Below are positions 12,862 to 22,606 of a stretch of 64,000 bases of DNA, piece after piece. The DNA is from Clostridiaceae bacterium (GTDB lineage Bacteria > Bacillota > Clostridia > Lachnospirales > Lachnospiraceae). Position 1 is the stretch's first letter. Each line of letters begins with the position of its first letter. Position numbers and translations under genes: made by a program. Under the pieces are notes generated by a model, which worked only from the letters and a program-made list of their open reading frames with translations, was not told the origin of the DNA and ran no database searches. The DNA lies in the NCBI GenBank assembly GCA_902362725.1, contig CABIXM010000001.1, positions 17,945 through 81,944 of the forward strand, in the 5' to 3' direction.

Positions 12862-13070
12862 ACGATTTTATAGTCCTGTCCCTGATAGGTAAATACGTCG
12901 CCTTTGTGGAGCTTACGGCCTCTGCGCTCCTCCACCTGGCCGTTTACCTTTACCTTGCCGTCCACGATCTCATACTTGATATCCGATCCCAGGGAAAGGA
13001 TGCCGGCCAGCTTCATGGCCTGGCCCAGGCGGATAAATTCGTCGCGGATGGCTACTTCGATATATTCCAT
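12858..13070 (-). CDS. yaaA: S4-domain RNA-binding protein (YaaA/RlbA type)
   Basis: A 70-residue single S4 domain (LGQAMKLAGILSLGSDIKY and the KVNGQVEERRGRKLHKGD core), the RNA-binding fold of RluA-type enzymes and ribosomal protein S4. The gene between dnaN and recF in Firmicutes is called yaaA or rlbA; a role linked to ribosomes has been proposed. The stop overlaps the recF start by 4 nt. Confidence 0.9.
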
Positions 13071-13080
13071 AATGTCTCCT

Positions 13081-14193
13081 TTATACAGAAGCGCTGCTGA
13101 AGTTGACCGGAAGGATCAGATAGATATAAGTCCCCTTCTCATCCCGGATAAAGCAGGGCGCTTTCGGATTAACCAGATATAAGGTCACCATTTCATCGTC
13201 GATGACACGCAGGGCATCGATCAAAAACTTCGGATTGAAACCGATCAGAATGTCCTTGCCTTCTTTTTCGATGACGATTTCCTCATTCATGGAGCCCACG
13301 CCGGATGTCAGCTTCAGGCGCATCTCGCCGTCGCTGATCTGGACGATGATGGGCTTCTTGTCGCTCTCGCGAATCAGCAGGGTTGCGCGGTCGATACAGT
13401 TCAGAAGCTCCTTCTTATTGACCTTTACTTTTGTTTCATAATCGCTGGAAAGCATCTGCTCGATGCGGAAATATTCGCCCTCGATAAGACGGGATACCAC
13501 CGTGGTCTCATCGAATTCGAATACGATGTGGTTCTTGGTAAAGAACAGATTCACCAAAGCGTCCAGCTCGCCGGAGAGGATTTTGCTGACCTCGATCAGC
13601 GTCTTTCCGGGTACGATCACCTTTCTCGGCTCGTACTCCTCTTTCAGCTCCAGATTGCGGATAGACACGCGATGGCCATCCAGGGAAACCACCTTTAAGT
13701 GATTGCCATTGATCTCGAAGAGTTCACCGGTCATCATTTTATTGCTCTCATTATCGGAAATAGAGAAAATAGTCTGCTTGATCACTTCGCGGAGGCTGAA
13801 CTGGGATACCACCACCGGCTCCGCTTTTTCAATATAAGGAAGATAGGAGAAATCATCGCCGGATTTTCCAGCAATATGGAACCGTGCCTTTTCGCAGCTG
13901 ATGAGCATCTGGAAATTGGCATCGGTCTCAATGGTCACGTCATTATCCGGTAGCTTTCTTACGATCTCGGAGAAAATCTTTGCGTCAATGGCAATGATGC
14001 CTTTCTCCTGGATATCTCCTTCGATCACGGTCTCAATGCCAAGTTCCATATCGTTGGCTGTCATTTTAATCTGTCCTGCAGAAGCATCGATCAGAATACA
14101 TTCCAGAATGGACATGGTGGTCTTGGAAGGAACTGCTTTCAAAACGATATTAACACCTTTTAAAAGGTCTGATTTTTTGCAGACGAACTTCAT
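13081..14193 (-). CDS. dnaN: DNA polymerase III beta sliding clamp
   Basis: A 370-residue clamp of standard length with three repeated domains; dimers encircle DNA and tether the polymerase and repair enzymes. Conserved segments include KTTMSILECIL (about residues 24-34) and the C-terminal hydrophobic-pocket sequence near YLILPVNF. A perfect DnaA box (14196-14204) overlaps the ribosome binding site region immediately before the ATG, so DnaA control of this gene is plausible. Lies between dnaA and the S4-domain gene. Confidence 0.97.
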   Translation of the reverse strand: MKFVCKKSDLLKGVNIVLKAVPSKTTMSILECILIDASAGQIKMTANDMELGIETVIEGDIQEKGIIAIDAKIFSEIVRKLPDNDVTIETDANFQMLISCEKARFHIAGKSGDDFSYLPYIEKAEPVVVSQFSLREVIKQTIFSISDNESNKMMTGELFEINGNHLKVVSLDGHRVSIRNLELKEEYEPRKVIVPGKTLIEVSKILSGELDALVNLFFTKNHIVFEFDETTVVSRLIEGEYFRIEQMLSSDYETKVKVNKKELLNCIDRATLLIRESDKKPIIVQISDGEMRLKLTSGVGSMNEEIVIEKEGKDILIGFNPKFLIDALRVIDDEMVTLYLVNPKAPCFIRDEKGTYIYLILPVNFSSASV

Positions 14194-14466
14194 AATGTGT
14201 ATAACTCCTTTCGTTCGTTCCCCGGAGGGGGATATAGATAAATATATAAAATAATCCGTCGTATCCGTAGTAGGGACTGTGAATATGTTGATAAGTGGTC
14301 TGAGGCCCCTGAAATCAAGGCTTCAGGCAAAGGATAACTATGTGAAAAAGTACTGTATAACTGCCCTCAGACCAGAGGGGTTATACACATGGCCTGATTC
14401 GCGGAAAAGTTTTCCCCACAGGATCAACATACTTGTCCACAGTGAAATGTGAATAAGTCGGCTCCC
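14194..14466. other. dnaA-dnaN intergenic region with DnaA boxes (second half of a bipartite origin)
   Basis: Boxes matching TTATNCACA exactly: 14196-14204 (minus), 14381-14389 (plus, TTATACACA) and 14448-14456 (minus, TTATTCACA). One-mismatch boxes lie at 14286-14294 (minus) and 14433-14441 (plus, TTGTCCACA). A 10-bp inverted repeat (14296-14305 and 14365-14374) encloses a smaller hairpin. Bacillus- and Clostridium-type origins are often split by dnaA in this way. Confidence 0.75.
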
Positions 14467-15840
14467 TTAGTTTGGGTTAATTTTCTTTCGGATGGTTCCG
14501 ATGGTACGGATGGTGGAATCGTTGTTCTGCAGCTCTTTTTCGATCTTTTCCACGCCGTGCATGACGGTGGTGTGATCGCGGCCGCCCATGATGTCACCGA
14601 TTTTCTTCAAGGTGGTGCCGTTCTCCTTGCAGAGATACATGGCCACCTGGCGGGGGTAGGCGATATTGGCGGTGCGCTTGTTGCTGTAGATATCGGCAGG
14701 CGTAATATGGAAATGTTCCGCCACGATCTCGATGATTAGCTCCGGGGTCACCTTCCGGCTTTCGCCCGGGGAAATGATATCCTTGATGGCTTCCTCCGCG
14801 AGAAGCATATCGATGGGCCGTTTTTCCAGGGTGGACAGGGCGATCAGACGGTTGAAAGCGCCTTCCAGCTCACGGATGTTGGACTTGATATTCGTGGCGA
14901 TATAGGTAATGATATCGTCGTCGATGTGGTAGCCCTCCAGTTCCTCTTTTTTCCGCAGAATGGCCATTCTGGTTTCAAAATCCGGGGAAGATACGTCGGC
15001 GATCAGACCGCATTCAAAACGGGTCCGAAGACGTTCCTCCAGAGTCTCAATGTCCTTGGGCGGCCGGTCACTGGAGATGATGATCTGCTTGTTGGCCGTG
15101 TGAAGGGCGTTGAAGGTATGGAAAAATTCCTCCTGGGTACTTTCCTTACCGATGATGAACTGCACGTCGTCGATGAGCAGCACGTCGATGTTCCGGTATT
15201 TCTCACGGAAACGGGTCATACCGGAGGGATCGCCCATTCGCAGGGTCTCGATCAGCTCGTTGGTGAAGTACTCACTGGTGACGTAGAGCACCTTCATATT
15301 CGGATTTTCCTTTAAAATATGGTTGGCAATGGCGTGCATCAGATGGGTCTTGCCCAGTCCTACGCCTCCATGCAGGAAAAGAGGATTGTACACTTTACCG
15401 GGCGTCTCGGCTACGGCCAGGGACGCGGCGTGGGCAAACTTGTTGTTGCTGCCGACCACGAAGGTATCGAAGGTAAACTTCGGGTTGATGTTGGACTTTT
15501 CAAAATCCGGGCTGTTTACCGGGCGATCGGCGGAACCGGCAGAAGAAGCGGGAGTTTCCGCACTTTTCTGCTCCATGGCCTCTTTTTCGGTAATGAATTC
15601 CACGTCGTATTTCTCGCCGGTAAACTCGGCGATGGCCACGAAGATAGGCGTCTTAAACTTGGAATTCAGATAGGTAATCATCTGTTCGCCCATGGGGACG
15701 ATGATTTTCACCACATGGTTGTCGGTGCTGTGGACCGTCAGGGGGAGCAGCCAGGTCTCAAAAGAAATATCCGAAAGCTCATGCTCCTTCCGGACGTGTT
15801 CGAGAATTTCGCTCCATTTTTCTTTTATCAGATTCATCAT
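14467..15840 (-). CDS. dnaA: Chromosomal replication initiator DnaA
   Basis: A 457-residue initiator with all four domains. An N-terminal helicase-contact domain (KEKWSEILEHV) is followed by a variable linker (about residues 90-115). The AAA+ domain has Walker A GGVGLGKTH and Walker B LLIDDVQF, and the C-terminal DNA-binding domain carries the signature GRDHTTVMHGVEKI. It binds the DnaA boxes on both sides of the gene and opens the origin. GAGGAG lies 4 nt before the first ATG and 7 nt before the second, so either start (15840 or 15837) is possible. Confidence 0.98.
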   Translation of the reverse strand: MMNLIKEKWSEILEHVRKEHELSDISFETWLLPLTVHSTDNHVVKIIVPMGEQMITYLNSKFKTPIFVAIAEFTGEKYDVEFITEKEAMEQKSAETPASSAGSADRPVNSPDFEKSNINPKFTFDTFVVGSNNKFAHAASLAVAETPGKVYNPLFLHGGVGLGKTHLMHAIANHILKENPNMKVLYVTSEYFTNELIETLRMGDPSGMTRFREKYRNIDVLLIDDVQFIIGKESTQEEFFHTFNALHTANKQIIISSDRPPKDIETLEERLRTRFECGLIADVSSPDFETRMAILRKKEELEGYHIDDDIITYIATNIKSNIRELEGAFNRLIALSTLEKRPIDMLLAEEAIKDIISPGESRKVTPELIIEIVAEHFHITPADIYSNKRTANIAYPRQVAMYLCKENGTTLKKIGDIMGGRDHTTVMHGVEKIEKELQNNDSTIRTIGTIRKKINPN

Positions 15841-16050
15841 TTATCTCCTCAGTGCCCTTTTTCACGAATTTTACGCAAAAAGAGCAATTTATCCTATAAT
15901 CAATAATATACCAAATCCGGACGGCGATCAAGCAGAAAAATCAGGTTATCCACTTATTATCCACATTTTATCCACATCTTGTGGATAACTTTCGGAGAGG
16001 CACAAGATATATAAAATCCGGGAAGAAAATGAAATTTAGCGCCAAATTGC
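15841..16050. other. oriC upstream of dnaA: phased DnaA-box array and AT-rich stretch
   Basis: DnaA boxes at 15946-15954 (TTATCCACT), 15957-15965 and 15968-15976 (both TTATCCACA) lie in the same orientation at exactly 11-bp steps. A perfect box in the opposite orientation follows at 15980-15988. An AT-rich tract (about 16001-16015) lies next to it and could be the unwinding element. Genes to the left run leftward and those to the right run rightward from this point. Confidence 0.88.
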
Positions 16051-16079
16051 TTGACTTTATGGGCTTTTATGAATATAAT
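16051..16079 (+). promoter_or_regulatory. Promoter of rpmH-rnpA
   Basis: TTGACT (16051-16056), 17 nt, TATAAT (16074-16079), 36 nt before the rpmH start. A near-consensus housekeeping promoter facing away from the origin. Confidence 0.85.
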
Positions 16080-16115
16080 TGAAATGATATTTTGTAGATA
16101 GGAGGTGTAGGCACC

Positions 16116-16250
16116 ATGAAAATGACATTTCAACCGAAGAAAAGATCCAGAGCAAAGGTTCACGGATTTAGAGCTAGAATGAGCACTCCTGGCGGAAGAA
16201 AGGTATTAGCTGCCAGAAGATTAAAGGGAAGAAAGAAATTATCCGCGTAG
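16116..16250 (+). CDS. rpmH: Ribosomal protein bL34
   Basis: A 44-residue, strongly basic protein ([18 protein letters not shown], then the [17 protein letters not shown] end), the full normal length of L34, a component of the large ribosomal subunit. The start follows AGGAGGTG. Order rpmH-rnpA-yidD-yidC-jag next to oriC is conserved across bacteria. Confidence 0.97.
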   Translation: MKMTFQPKKRSRAKVHGFRARMSTPGGRKVLAARRLKGRKKLSA

Positions 16251-16276
16251 GCCGCATATATGTGGCCTTTTTTTCT
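16250..16276 (+). terminator. Hairpin plus T-run behind rpmH
   Basis: GGCCGCATA pairs with TATGTGGCC, one G-U pair, followed by seven T. It probably ends or attenuates transcription so that L34 is made in excess over RNase P protein. Confidence 0.7.
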
Positions 16277-16307
16277 CTTTTAAGTTTTTCAGACTTTTGG
16301 AGAGTGT

Positions 16308-16655
16308 ATGAAGTATCCGCATTCAGAATCTTTGAAAAAGAACCGGGATTTTCAGCTTTTATATAAGGAAGGAAAGTCCCGTGCCAACCGTTATCTGGTA
16401 CTTTATGTGAAGGAGAACGGTCTGGAGAAGAATCGTCTCGGTGTTTCTGTCAGCAAAAAGGTTGGCAACAGCATTGTGCGGCACAGAATCACCAGATTGA
16501 TTCGGGAAAGTTACAGACTGCATGAAGACATGTTCAATAGTGGTTTGGACATGGTAGTCATCGCAAGGGTCAGCGCGAAGGATCGGAGCATGAGAGAGAT
16601 CGAAAGCGCGCTGCTTCACTTGGGAAAGCTTCAGGGAGTTTTAAAAGAAGAATGA
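16308..16655 (+). CDS. rnpA: Ribonuclease P protein component
   Basis: A 115-residue basic protein of normal RnpA length. It binds RNase P RNA and helps it cut the 5' leader of tRNA precursors. The family signature lies around [20 protein letters not shown] (about residues 41-60), followed by [13 protein letters not shown]. The start follows GAGAGTGT. The stop overlaps the yidD start (ATGA), so the two are coupled. Confidence 0.96.
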   Translation: MKYPHSESLKKNRDFQLLYKEGKSRANRYLVLYVKENGLEKNRLGVSVSKKVGNSIVRHRITRLIRESYRLHEDMFNSGLDMVVIARVSAKDRSMREIESALLHLGKLQGVLKEE

Positions 16656-16861
16656 AAATTGTATTGATCAGATTGATTCAATTTTATCAGAAATATCTAT
16701 CGCCGATGAAACGTACAAAGTGTCCTTATTATCCCAGCTGCTCTCAGTATGGTCTGGAGGCTATTCAGAAATACGGAGCTGTCAAAGGAAGCATTCTGGC
16801 CGCCTGGAGAATTTTAAGATGCAACCCGTTTTCCAGTGGTGGATATGATCCCGTACCATAG
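16652..16861 (+). CDS. yidD: Membrane protein insertion efficiency factor YidD
   Basis: A 69-residue protein with the family hallmarks [45 protein letters not shown] and GGYDPVP. YidD is a small amphipathic protein at the inner face of the membrane that assists YidC/Sec insertion. It lies between rnpA and yidC as usual and overlaps rnpA by 4 nt. Confidence 0.95.
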   Translation: MKIVLIRLIQFYQKYLSPMKRTKCPYYPSCSQYGLEAIQKYGAVKGSILAAWRILRCNPFSSGGYDPVP

Positions 16862-16879
16862 CTAAGGAGGATTCATTCA

Positions 16880-18139
16880 TTGACAGGTTTATTTTTGACC
16901 CGGAATGCGACGCCGATTCTGAGCCAGTTCGCGGCGATTCTGGGATGGTTGATTGAGCGTATTTTTGATTTACTGTATTCTATGGGAACGCCCAGCGTAG
17001 GTCTGGCGATTATTTTATTTACCATCGTGGTATATACTCTGATGATTCCGCTGACTTACAAGCAGCAGAAGTTCGCCAGAATGTCTGTCCGGATGAATCC
17101 GGAGATTCAGGCCATTCAGAAGAAGTATCAGGGCAAGCAGGATCAGGTATCCATGGTAAAGATGCAGGACGAGATGAAGGCTGTCTATGCGAAATACGGC
17201 ACATCCCAGACGGGAAGCTGTCTGCCGCTGCTGATTCAGTTTCCGGTTCTGCTGGCTGTATACCGGGTGGTATACGCAATTCCGGCTTATGTAGATAAGG
17301 TAAGAGCCGCTTACTATCCGCTGGTTACTGAGCTGATGGCCAGCAAGGGCGCTCAGGACGTGATCATGGGCCTGAAGAGCGCGGCGCAGTTCAAGAAGCA
17401 GGGCTTTACGGAGAATACCATCATCGACGTACTGAACAAGGCATCCACCGCAGAGTGGGACAGCATAGCAGCCGCATTTCCGGATTTAAGCTCCGTTATG
17501 GAGACCGCGCGTCAGACTCTGAATGGATTTAATAATTTCTTTGGACTGAACATCGCCAACTCTCCCTGGTACAGCGCAAAGCAGTATCTGGGTGAGCATA
17601 ATTATCTGTTTCTGCTCGTGGCTATCGCGATTCCGGTACTGGCAGGTCTGACCCAGTGGGTGAGCGTTCGTCTGATGCCCCAGGCAGCCAATGGGGGCGG
17701 CGACGATTCCAACAACGAGATGATGCAGTCCATGAAGATGATGAACAACTTCATGCCGCTGATGTCTGTATATTTCTGTGCAGTACTTCCCGTAGGTGTG
17801 GGCCTGTACTGGGTGATGAGCGGTGTGGTTCGTATGGTCCAGCAGCTCGTGATCAACAAGTATCTGTCCAAGATGGATATTGATGAAGAAATCAAGAAAA
17901 ACATTGAGAAATATAACCGCAAGCGCGAAAAGGACGGCCTGCCGCCCGAGAAGCTGAACAATGTGGCAAGATCCAGCGCAAAATCCGTAAATAAGAAGCC
18001 GGAGCTGAGTGCCGCAGAGCGCGCGAAGCAGATCCAGGATTCTACCGAGTTCTATAAGAATACCGAGGCAAAGCCGGGAAGCCTGGCAGCCAAGGCGAGA
18101 ATGGTAGAAAAGTTTGACGAGAAGAACAAGAAGAAGTAA
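16880..18139 (+). CDS. yidC: YidC/Oxa1-type membrane protein insertase
   Basis: A 419-residue insertase with five hydrophobic segments and a lysine-rich C-terminal tail of about 80 residues. It helps membrane proteins fold and insert, alone or with SecYEG. The start is a TTG 10 nt behind AAGGAGG. There is no lipobox, unlike Bacillus SpoIIIJ. The loop after the second helix is long (about residues 140-230). In the first core helix the Arg that lies in the hydrophilic groove of characterised YidC proteins appears to be Tyr52 (TIVVYTLMIPL). Followed by jag after 18 nt. Confidence 0.94.
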   Translation: MTGLFLTRNATPILSQFAAILGWLIERIFDLLYSMGTPSVGLAIILFTIVVYTLMIPLTYKQQKFARMSVRMNPEIQAIQKKYQGKQDQVSMVKMQDEMKAVYAKYGTSQTGSCLPLLIQFPVLLAVYRVVYAIPAYVDKVRAAYYPLVTELMASKGAQDVIMGLKSAAQFKKQGFTENTIIDVLNKASTAEWDSIAAAFPDLSSVMETARQTLNGFNNFFGLNIANSPWYSAKQYLGEHNYLFLLVAIAIPVLAGLTQWVSVRLMPQAANGGGDDSNNEMMQSMKMMNNFMPLMSVYFCAVLPVGVGLYWVMSGVVRMVQQLVINKYLSKMDIDEEIKKNIEKYNRKREKDGLPPEKLNNVARSSAKSVNKKPELSAAERAKQIQDSTEFYKNTEAKPGSLAAKARMVEKFDEKNKKK

Positions 18140-18157
18140 AAGACGGGGGTGTCTGAT

Positions 18158-19123
18158 ATGGAAAGTATTGAGGTTTCCGCAAAAACAATCGAGGATGCGG
18201 TTCTGGAAGCTGCAATTCAGCTGGGAACCACCAGAGACAAGGTTGCTTATGAGGTTATTACACAGCCCACATCCGGTTTTCTGGGAATCGGCGGAAGAAA
18301 GGCTGTCATCCGTGCGCATCAGAAATCCGATGAGGAGATAGAGGCGAAGGAGAAGGCCGATAAGGAGATGGAAAAGCTCCTGAATCGTGTCAATGAGAAG
18401 AAAGAAGCTCCGAAACCGTCTGAACCGGTGAAGAAGACAGAGGCTCCCAAGAAGCAGGAGAAGCCCGTAGAGGCAAAGAAACAGGCTGCTCCGAAGAGCG
18501 AAGCGCCGAAGGCCGCTTTAGCATCTGCAGTAAAAGAAGCGCCGAAGGCCGCGGTTCCTGCATCGGCTCCGAAGTCGGACAAGCCGGCTGTTCCGGTAGA
18601 TACCGCGCCGGTGGAGAAGTTCCTGAAGGATGTATTTGGCGCGATGGGTATGGAAGTGACCGTGAATATCACTCAGAATCCGCAGGACAGAGAGATGAAT
18701 ATTACACTGGACGGTGCAGATATGGGCGTTCTGATCGGCAAGAGAGGCCAGACACTGGATTCTCTGCAGTATCTTTCCAGCCTGGTGGTCAATAAGAACA
18801 CTGAGGATTACATCCGCGTAAAGGTGGATACAGAGAATTATCGGGAGCGCAGAAAGGCGACCCTAGAGAATCTGGCAAAGAATATCGCCCAGAAGGTGAA
18901 GAGAACCAGAAAGCCGGTATCTTTGGAACCAATGAACCCGTATGAGAGAAGAGTGATTCATTCCGCTCTTCAGAATGATAAGTATGTATGCACCCACAGC
19001 GAAGGCGAGGATCCTTACCGCCGGGTGGTCGTTACCTTAAAGGAAGGCGTAAAGCTGGACAATTACGGTAACCGGAACAGAGGACGTTATAATCGAAATT
19101 ATAATAAGAAAAAGGAACGCTAA
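18158..19123 (+). CDS. jag: Jag/KhpB RNA-binding protein
   Basis: A 321-residue protein in three parts. The N-terminal Jag domain (MESIEVSAKTIEDAVLEAA) is followed by a Lys/Ala/Pro-rich linker of about 90 residues. Then come a KH domain with the GKRGQTLDSLQYL loop and an R3H domain (RRVIHSALQNDKYV). KhpB pairs with KhpA and binds many transcripts; in streptococci it affects cell elongation. The ATG at 18158 follows GGGGGTG with good spacing; a GTG 9 nt earlier is less likely. The C-terminus is rich in Arg and Asn. The terminator overlaps the stop codon. Confidence 0.93.
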   Translation: MESIEVSAKTIEDAVLEAAIQLGTTRDKVAYEVITQPTSGFLGIGGRKAVIRAHQKSDEEIEAKEKADKEMEKLLNRVNEKKEAPKPSEPVKKTEAPKKQEKPVEAKKQAAPKSEAPKAALASAVKEAPKAAVPASAPKSDKPAVPVDTAPVEKFLKDVFGAMGMEVTVNITQNPQDREMNITLDGADMGVLIGKRGQTLDSLQYLSSLVVNKNTEDYIRVKVDTENYRERRKATLENLAKNIAQKVKRTRKPVSLEPMNPYERRVIHSALQNDKYVCTHSEGEDPYRRVVVTLKEGVKLDNYGNRNRGRYNRNYNKKKER

Positions 19124-19137
19124 GGCGTTCCTTTTTC
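19111..19137 (+). terminator. Terminator overlapping the end of jag
   Basis: AAAGGAACGC (19111-19120) pairs with GCGTTCCTTT (19125-19134), followed by more T. The stop codon TAA lies in the loop. Confidence 0.8.
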
Positions 19138-19159
19138 TCTAAACGGAGTTAGAAAGACG

Positions 19160-20539
19160 ATGAATCATACAGATACCATTGCAGCCACTGCAACAGCTAT
19201 GGGCAGCGCCGGGATCGGAATTATCCGTATCAGCGGCCCGGAGGCCTTTGCAGTGCTGGAGAAAGTATTTCGACCGAAAAATGAAAAGAAAGTTATGAGC
19301 GAACAACTGGGCTATACGGTGCATTACGGTATGGCTGTGGACGGCGATCAGGTGCTTGACGAGGTGCTGGTCATGCTGATGCGCGGGCCCCACAGCTATA
19401 CGGCGGAGGATACGGCGGAGATCGACTGTCACGGTGGACGGCTGGTCATGCAGAAGATTCTGGAGGCCGTTCTGAAACATGGCGCCCGTGCCGCAGAGCC
19501 GGGAGAATTCACCAAGCGGGCCTTTTTAAATGGGCGGATGGATCTCTCCCAGGCCGAGGCTGTGATGGATCTGATTCAGTCGAAAAATGAGATGGCTCTG
19601 AAATCCTCTCTGGCGCAGTTAAAAGGTACGGTGCGACAGGAGATCGAAAAACTGAGGGCACAGATTCTGTATGAGATGGCATTTGTGGAGGCGGCTATGG
19701 ATGATCCGGAGCATATCAGTCTGGACGGATACAGCGACGAGCTGCTTACGAAGGTGCGCAAAATTGCCGCAGAGGTGGAAAAGCTGCTGAAAAGCTCCGA
19801 GAGCGGGCGAATGCTGAAAGAGGGTATTAAGACTGTTATCCTGGGCAAGCCCAATGCGGGAAAATCCTCCCTTTTAAATGTACTCTTAGGAGAGGAGCGG
19901 GCGATTGTAACGGAGATCGCCGGAACCACCCGGGATGTGCTGGAAGAACAGTTACAGCTTGGCGAGGTATCCTTACAGCTGCTGGATACGGCTGGAATCC
20001 GTTCCACTGAGGATGTGGTGGAGCAGATCGGCGTGGAGCGGGCCAGAAAACAGGCAGAGGACGCGGATTTGATCCTCTACGTGGCGGACAGCTCCCGGGC
20101 GTTGGATGAGAGCGACGGGGAGATTCTGAAGCTGTTGGAAGATAAAAAGGCGCTGGTGCTTCTGAATAAATCGGATCTGGAGCCGGTGATTACGCCGGAA
20201 ACGATGCGGGAGAAGACAGGACATCCGGTTCTGGTTATTTCCGCAAAGGAGGGCGAGGGAATCCAGGAGTTGGAAGAGAAGATACGAAGTCTGTTCTTCC
20301 AAGGTGAGGTGGATTTCAACGACGAGGTGCTGATCACGAACCTGCGGCAGAAGCAGGCGCTTGCGGATGCGGCGAATAGTCTGGCGATGGTTATAGAGAG
20401 CATCGAAAATGGAATGCCGGAGGATTTCTTTACGATTGATTTGAAGGATGCGTATACATCTCTCGGGTTTATCATCGGGGAAGAGATCGGAGATGATCTG
20501 GCAAATGAAATATTTGGAAAATTCTGTATGGGAAAATAG
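19160..20539 (+). CDS. mnmE: tRNA modification GTPase MnmE
   Basis: A 459-residue GTPase of standard length. An N-terminal tetrahydrofolate-binding domain (ATAMGSAGIGIIRISG) precedes a helical domain holding the G domain: G1 GKPNAGKSS, G2 region GTTRD, G3 DTAG, G4 NKSD. The C-terminal FCMGK carries the essential CxGK cysteine. With MnmG it adds the cmnm5 group to uridine 34 of several tRNAs. It starts the mnmE-mnmG-rsmG run. Confidence 0.98.
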   Translation: MNHTDTIAATATAMGSAGIGIIRISGPEAFAVLEKVFRPKNEKKVMSEQLGYTVHYGMAVDGDQVLDEVLVMLMRGPHSYTAEDTAEIDCHGGRLVMQKILEAVLKHGARAAEPGEFTKRAFLNGRMDLSQAEAVMDLIQSKNEMALKSSLAQLKGTVRQEIEKLRAQILYEMAFVEAAMDDPEHISLDGYSDELLTKVRKIAAEVEKLLKSSESGRMLKEGIKTVILGKPNAGKSSLLNVLLGEERAIVTEIAGTTRDVLEEQLQLGEVSLQLLDTAGIRSTEDVVEQIGVERARKQAEDADLILYVADSSRALDESDGEILKLLEDKKALVLLNKSDLEPVITPETMREKTGHPVLVISAKEGEGIQELEEKIRSLFFQGEVDFNDEVLITNLRQKQALADAANSLAMVIESIENGMPEDFFTIDLKDAYTSLGFIIGEEIGDDLANEIFGKFCMGK

Positions 20540-20602
20540 AATGCGAATGATGGAAACAGAAAGTGTTGAAACAGGCGCATTTATGATAGATAAGATCGGG
20601 TG

Positions 20603-22486
20603 ATGAGTATGAAGAATGTATATCGGGAGACCTGTCAGGTTGTCGTCGTGGGCGCGGGCCACGCGGGCTGCGAGGCAGCTCTGGCCTGTGCGAGAATGGG
20701 TCTGGAGACTATTATTTTTACTGTGAGCGTGGACAGCATCGCATTGATGCCCTGCAATCCGAACATCGGAGGCAGCTCCAAGGGCCACCTGGTGAGGGAA
20801 ATCGACGCACTGGGCGGAGAGATGGGGAAAAATATCGATAAAACCTTTATTCAGTCGAAAATGCTGAATGTGTCCAAGGGACCGGCGGTCCATTCCCTGC
20901 GGGCCCAGGCAGATAAGGCGGAATACAGCCGCAGTATGCGCCGGGTGCTGGAGAATACGGAGCATCTGGCTATCGTGCAGGCGGAGGTAGCTGAGATTCT
21001 GGCTGATGATGGTGTGATCAAAGGGATCAAAACTACTTCAGGAGCCATCTATGAATCTCAGGCTGTGGTACTCTGTACCGGAACCTATCTGCGGGCACGC
21101 TGTATCTATGGCGATATCAGCAATTATACGGGACCAAATGGTCTGCAGGCGGCGACCCATCTGACGGAATCGCTGAAAAATCTGGGCATTGAGATGTATC
21201 GGTTCAAGACCGGAACGCCGGCCCGGGTGGATAAGCGTTCCATTGATTTCAGTAAGATGCAGGAGCAGTTTGGGGACGAGCGGATCGTGCCGTTTTCTTT
21301 TACGACAGATCCGGATGAGATTCAGAAGCACCAGATATCCTGCTGGCTGACCTATACCAACGAAGAAACTCACAAAATTATCCGGGAAAATCTGGATCGT
21401 TCTCCTCTGTATTCGGGAATGATTGAAGGAACTGGTCCCCGGTATTGTCCGTCTATCGAGGACAAGGTGGTTCGATTCGCTGATAAGAACCGGCATCAGG
21501 TATTTCTGGAGCCGGAGGGCCTGTATACAAACGAAATGTATGTGGGTGGCATGTCCAGTTCCCTGCCGGAGGATGTGCAGCATGCCATGTATTCCTCTGT
21601 GGCCGGACTGGAGCATGTGCGGATCGTGCGGAATGCGTATGCTATCGAGTATGACTGCATTGACGCAAGACAGCTTTATCCGACCCTGGAATTTAAGAAG
21701 CTTTCGGGACTTTTCAGTGGCGGACAGTTTAACGGAAGCTCCGGATACGAGGAAGCTGCGGCTCAGGGACTGATTGCGGGAATCAACGCGGGACGTAAAT
21801 TACTGGGAAAAGAACCTTTAATTCTGGATCGATCCCAGGCTTATATCGGAGTTCTCATTGACGATCTGGTTACAAAGGAAAACCGGGAACCCTATCGTAT
21901 GATGACATCCCGGGCAGAATATCGTCTGCTTCTCCGTCAGGATAACGCGGATCTGCGGCTGACAAAGATTGGACATGAGATGGGGCTGATTTCAGAAGAG
22001 CGTTATCAGAACCTGCTGGAAAAGGAACGGGAGATCGCAGAAGAAATCGCGCGGGTGGAGAAGGTATTCGTGGGAACTTCGGAGCAGGTACAGGAGCTTC
22101 TGAATGAGTACGGCAGTACGCCTCTGAATTCCGGCATCTCTCTGGCAGAGCTGATCAAGCGCCCGGAGCTCAGCTACGATATTGTGGCGCCTCTGGATCC
22201 GAAGAGGCCGAAACTGATGCGTGGTGTGGCTGAGCAGGTGAATATCCATATGAAATACGACGGATATATCCAGCGTCAGATGCGACAGGTTGAACAATTC
22301 CAAAAACTGGAAAATAAAAAATTGCCGGAGAGTTTGGATTATAACGAAGTTCCAAGCCTGCGGACAGAGGCGAGACAGAAGCTGACGGCAGTGAGACCCC
22401 TGTCTATCGGACAGGCTTCGCGAATCTCGGGCGTGTCGCCAGCGGATATATCGGTGCTGTTGGTGTGGCTGGAGCATAAAAAGTAA
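20603..22486 (+). CDS. mnmG: tRNA uridine-34 modification enzyme MnmG (GidA)
   Basis: A 627-residue FAD-dependent partner of MnmE. The N-terminal dinucleotide-binding motif is [15 protein letters not shown], and [20 protein letters not shown] is the family signature. The C-terminal helical domain that contacts MnmE ends in [17 protein letters not shown] sequence ([19 protein letters not shown]). The start is ambiguous among GTG 20600, ATG 20603 and ATG 20609, with only a weak GGG-type ribosome binding site. It lies 63 nt behind mnmE. Confidence 0.97.
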   Translation: MSMKNVYRETCQVVVVGAGHAGCEAALACARMGLETIIFTVSVDSIALMPCNPNIGGSSKGHLVREIDALGGEMGKNIDKTFIQSKMLNVSKGPAVHSLRAQADKAEYSRSMRRVLENTEHLAIVQAEVAEILADDGVIKGIKTTSGAIYESQAVVLCTGTYLRARCIYGDISNYTGPNGLQAATHLTESLKNLGIEMYRFKTGTPARVDKRSIDFSKMQEQFGDERIVPFSFTTDPDEIQKHQISCWLTYTNEETHKIIRENLDRSPLYSGMIEGTGPRYCPSIEDKVVRFADKNRHQVFLEPEGLYTNEMYVGGMSSSLPEDVQHAMYSSVAGLEHVRIVRNAYAIEYDCIDARQLYPTLEFKKLSGLFSGGQFNGSSGYEEAAAQGLIAGINAGRKLLGKEPLILDRSQAYIGVLIDDLVTKENREPYRMMTSRAEYRLLLRQDNADLRLTKIGHEMGLISEERYQNLLEKEREIAEEIARVEKVFVGTSEQVQELLNEYGSTPLNSGISLAELIKRPELSYDIVAPLDPKRPKLMRGVAEQVNIHMKYDGYIQRQMRQVEQFQKLENKKLPESLDYNEVPSLRTEARQKLTAVRPLSIGQASRISGVSPADISVLLVWLEHKK

Positions 22487-22606
22487 ATAGAATGGATACT
22501 GGTATAAAAATGTAAAAATATGGATGACGCTTTTTCAGACTTTTAAAGGATAGGTAAGTAAGAAAAAGCATCTGAAATAGAAAAGCATAATATAAGGAAA
22601 TAGAAC

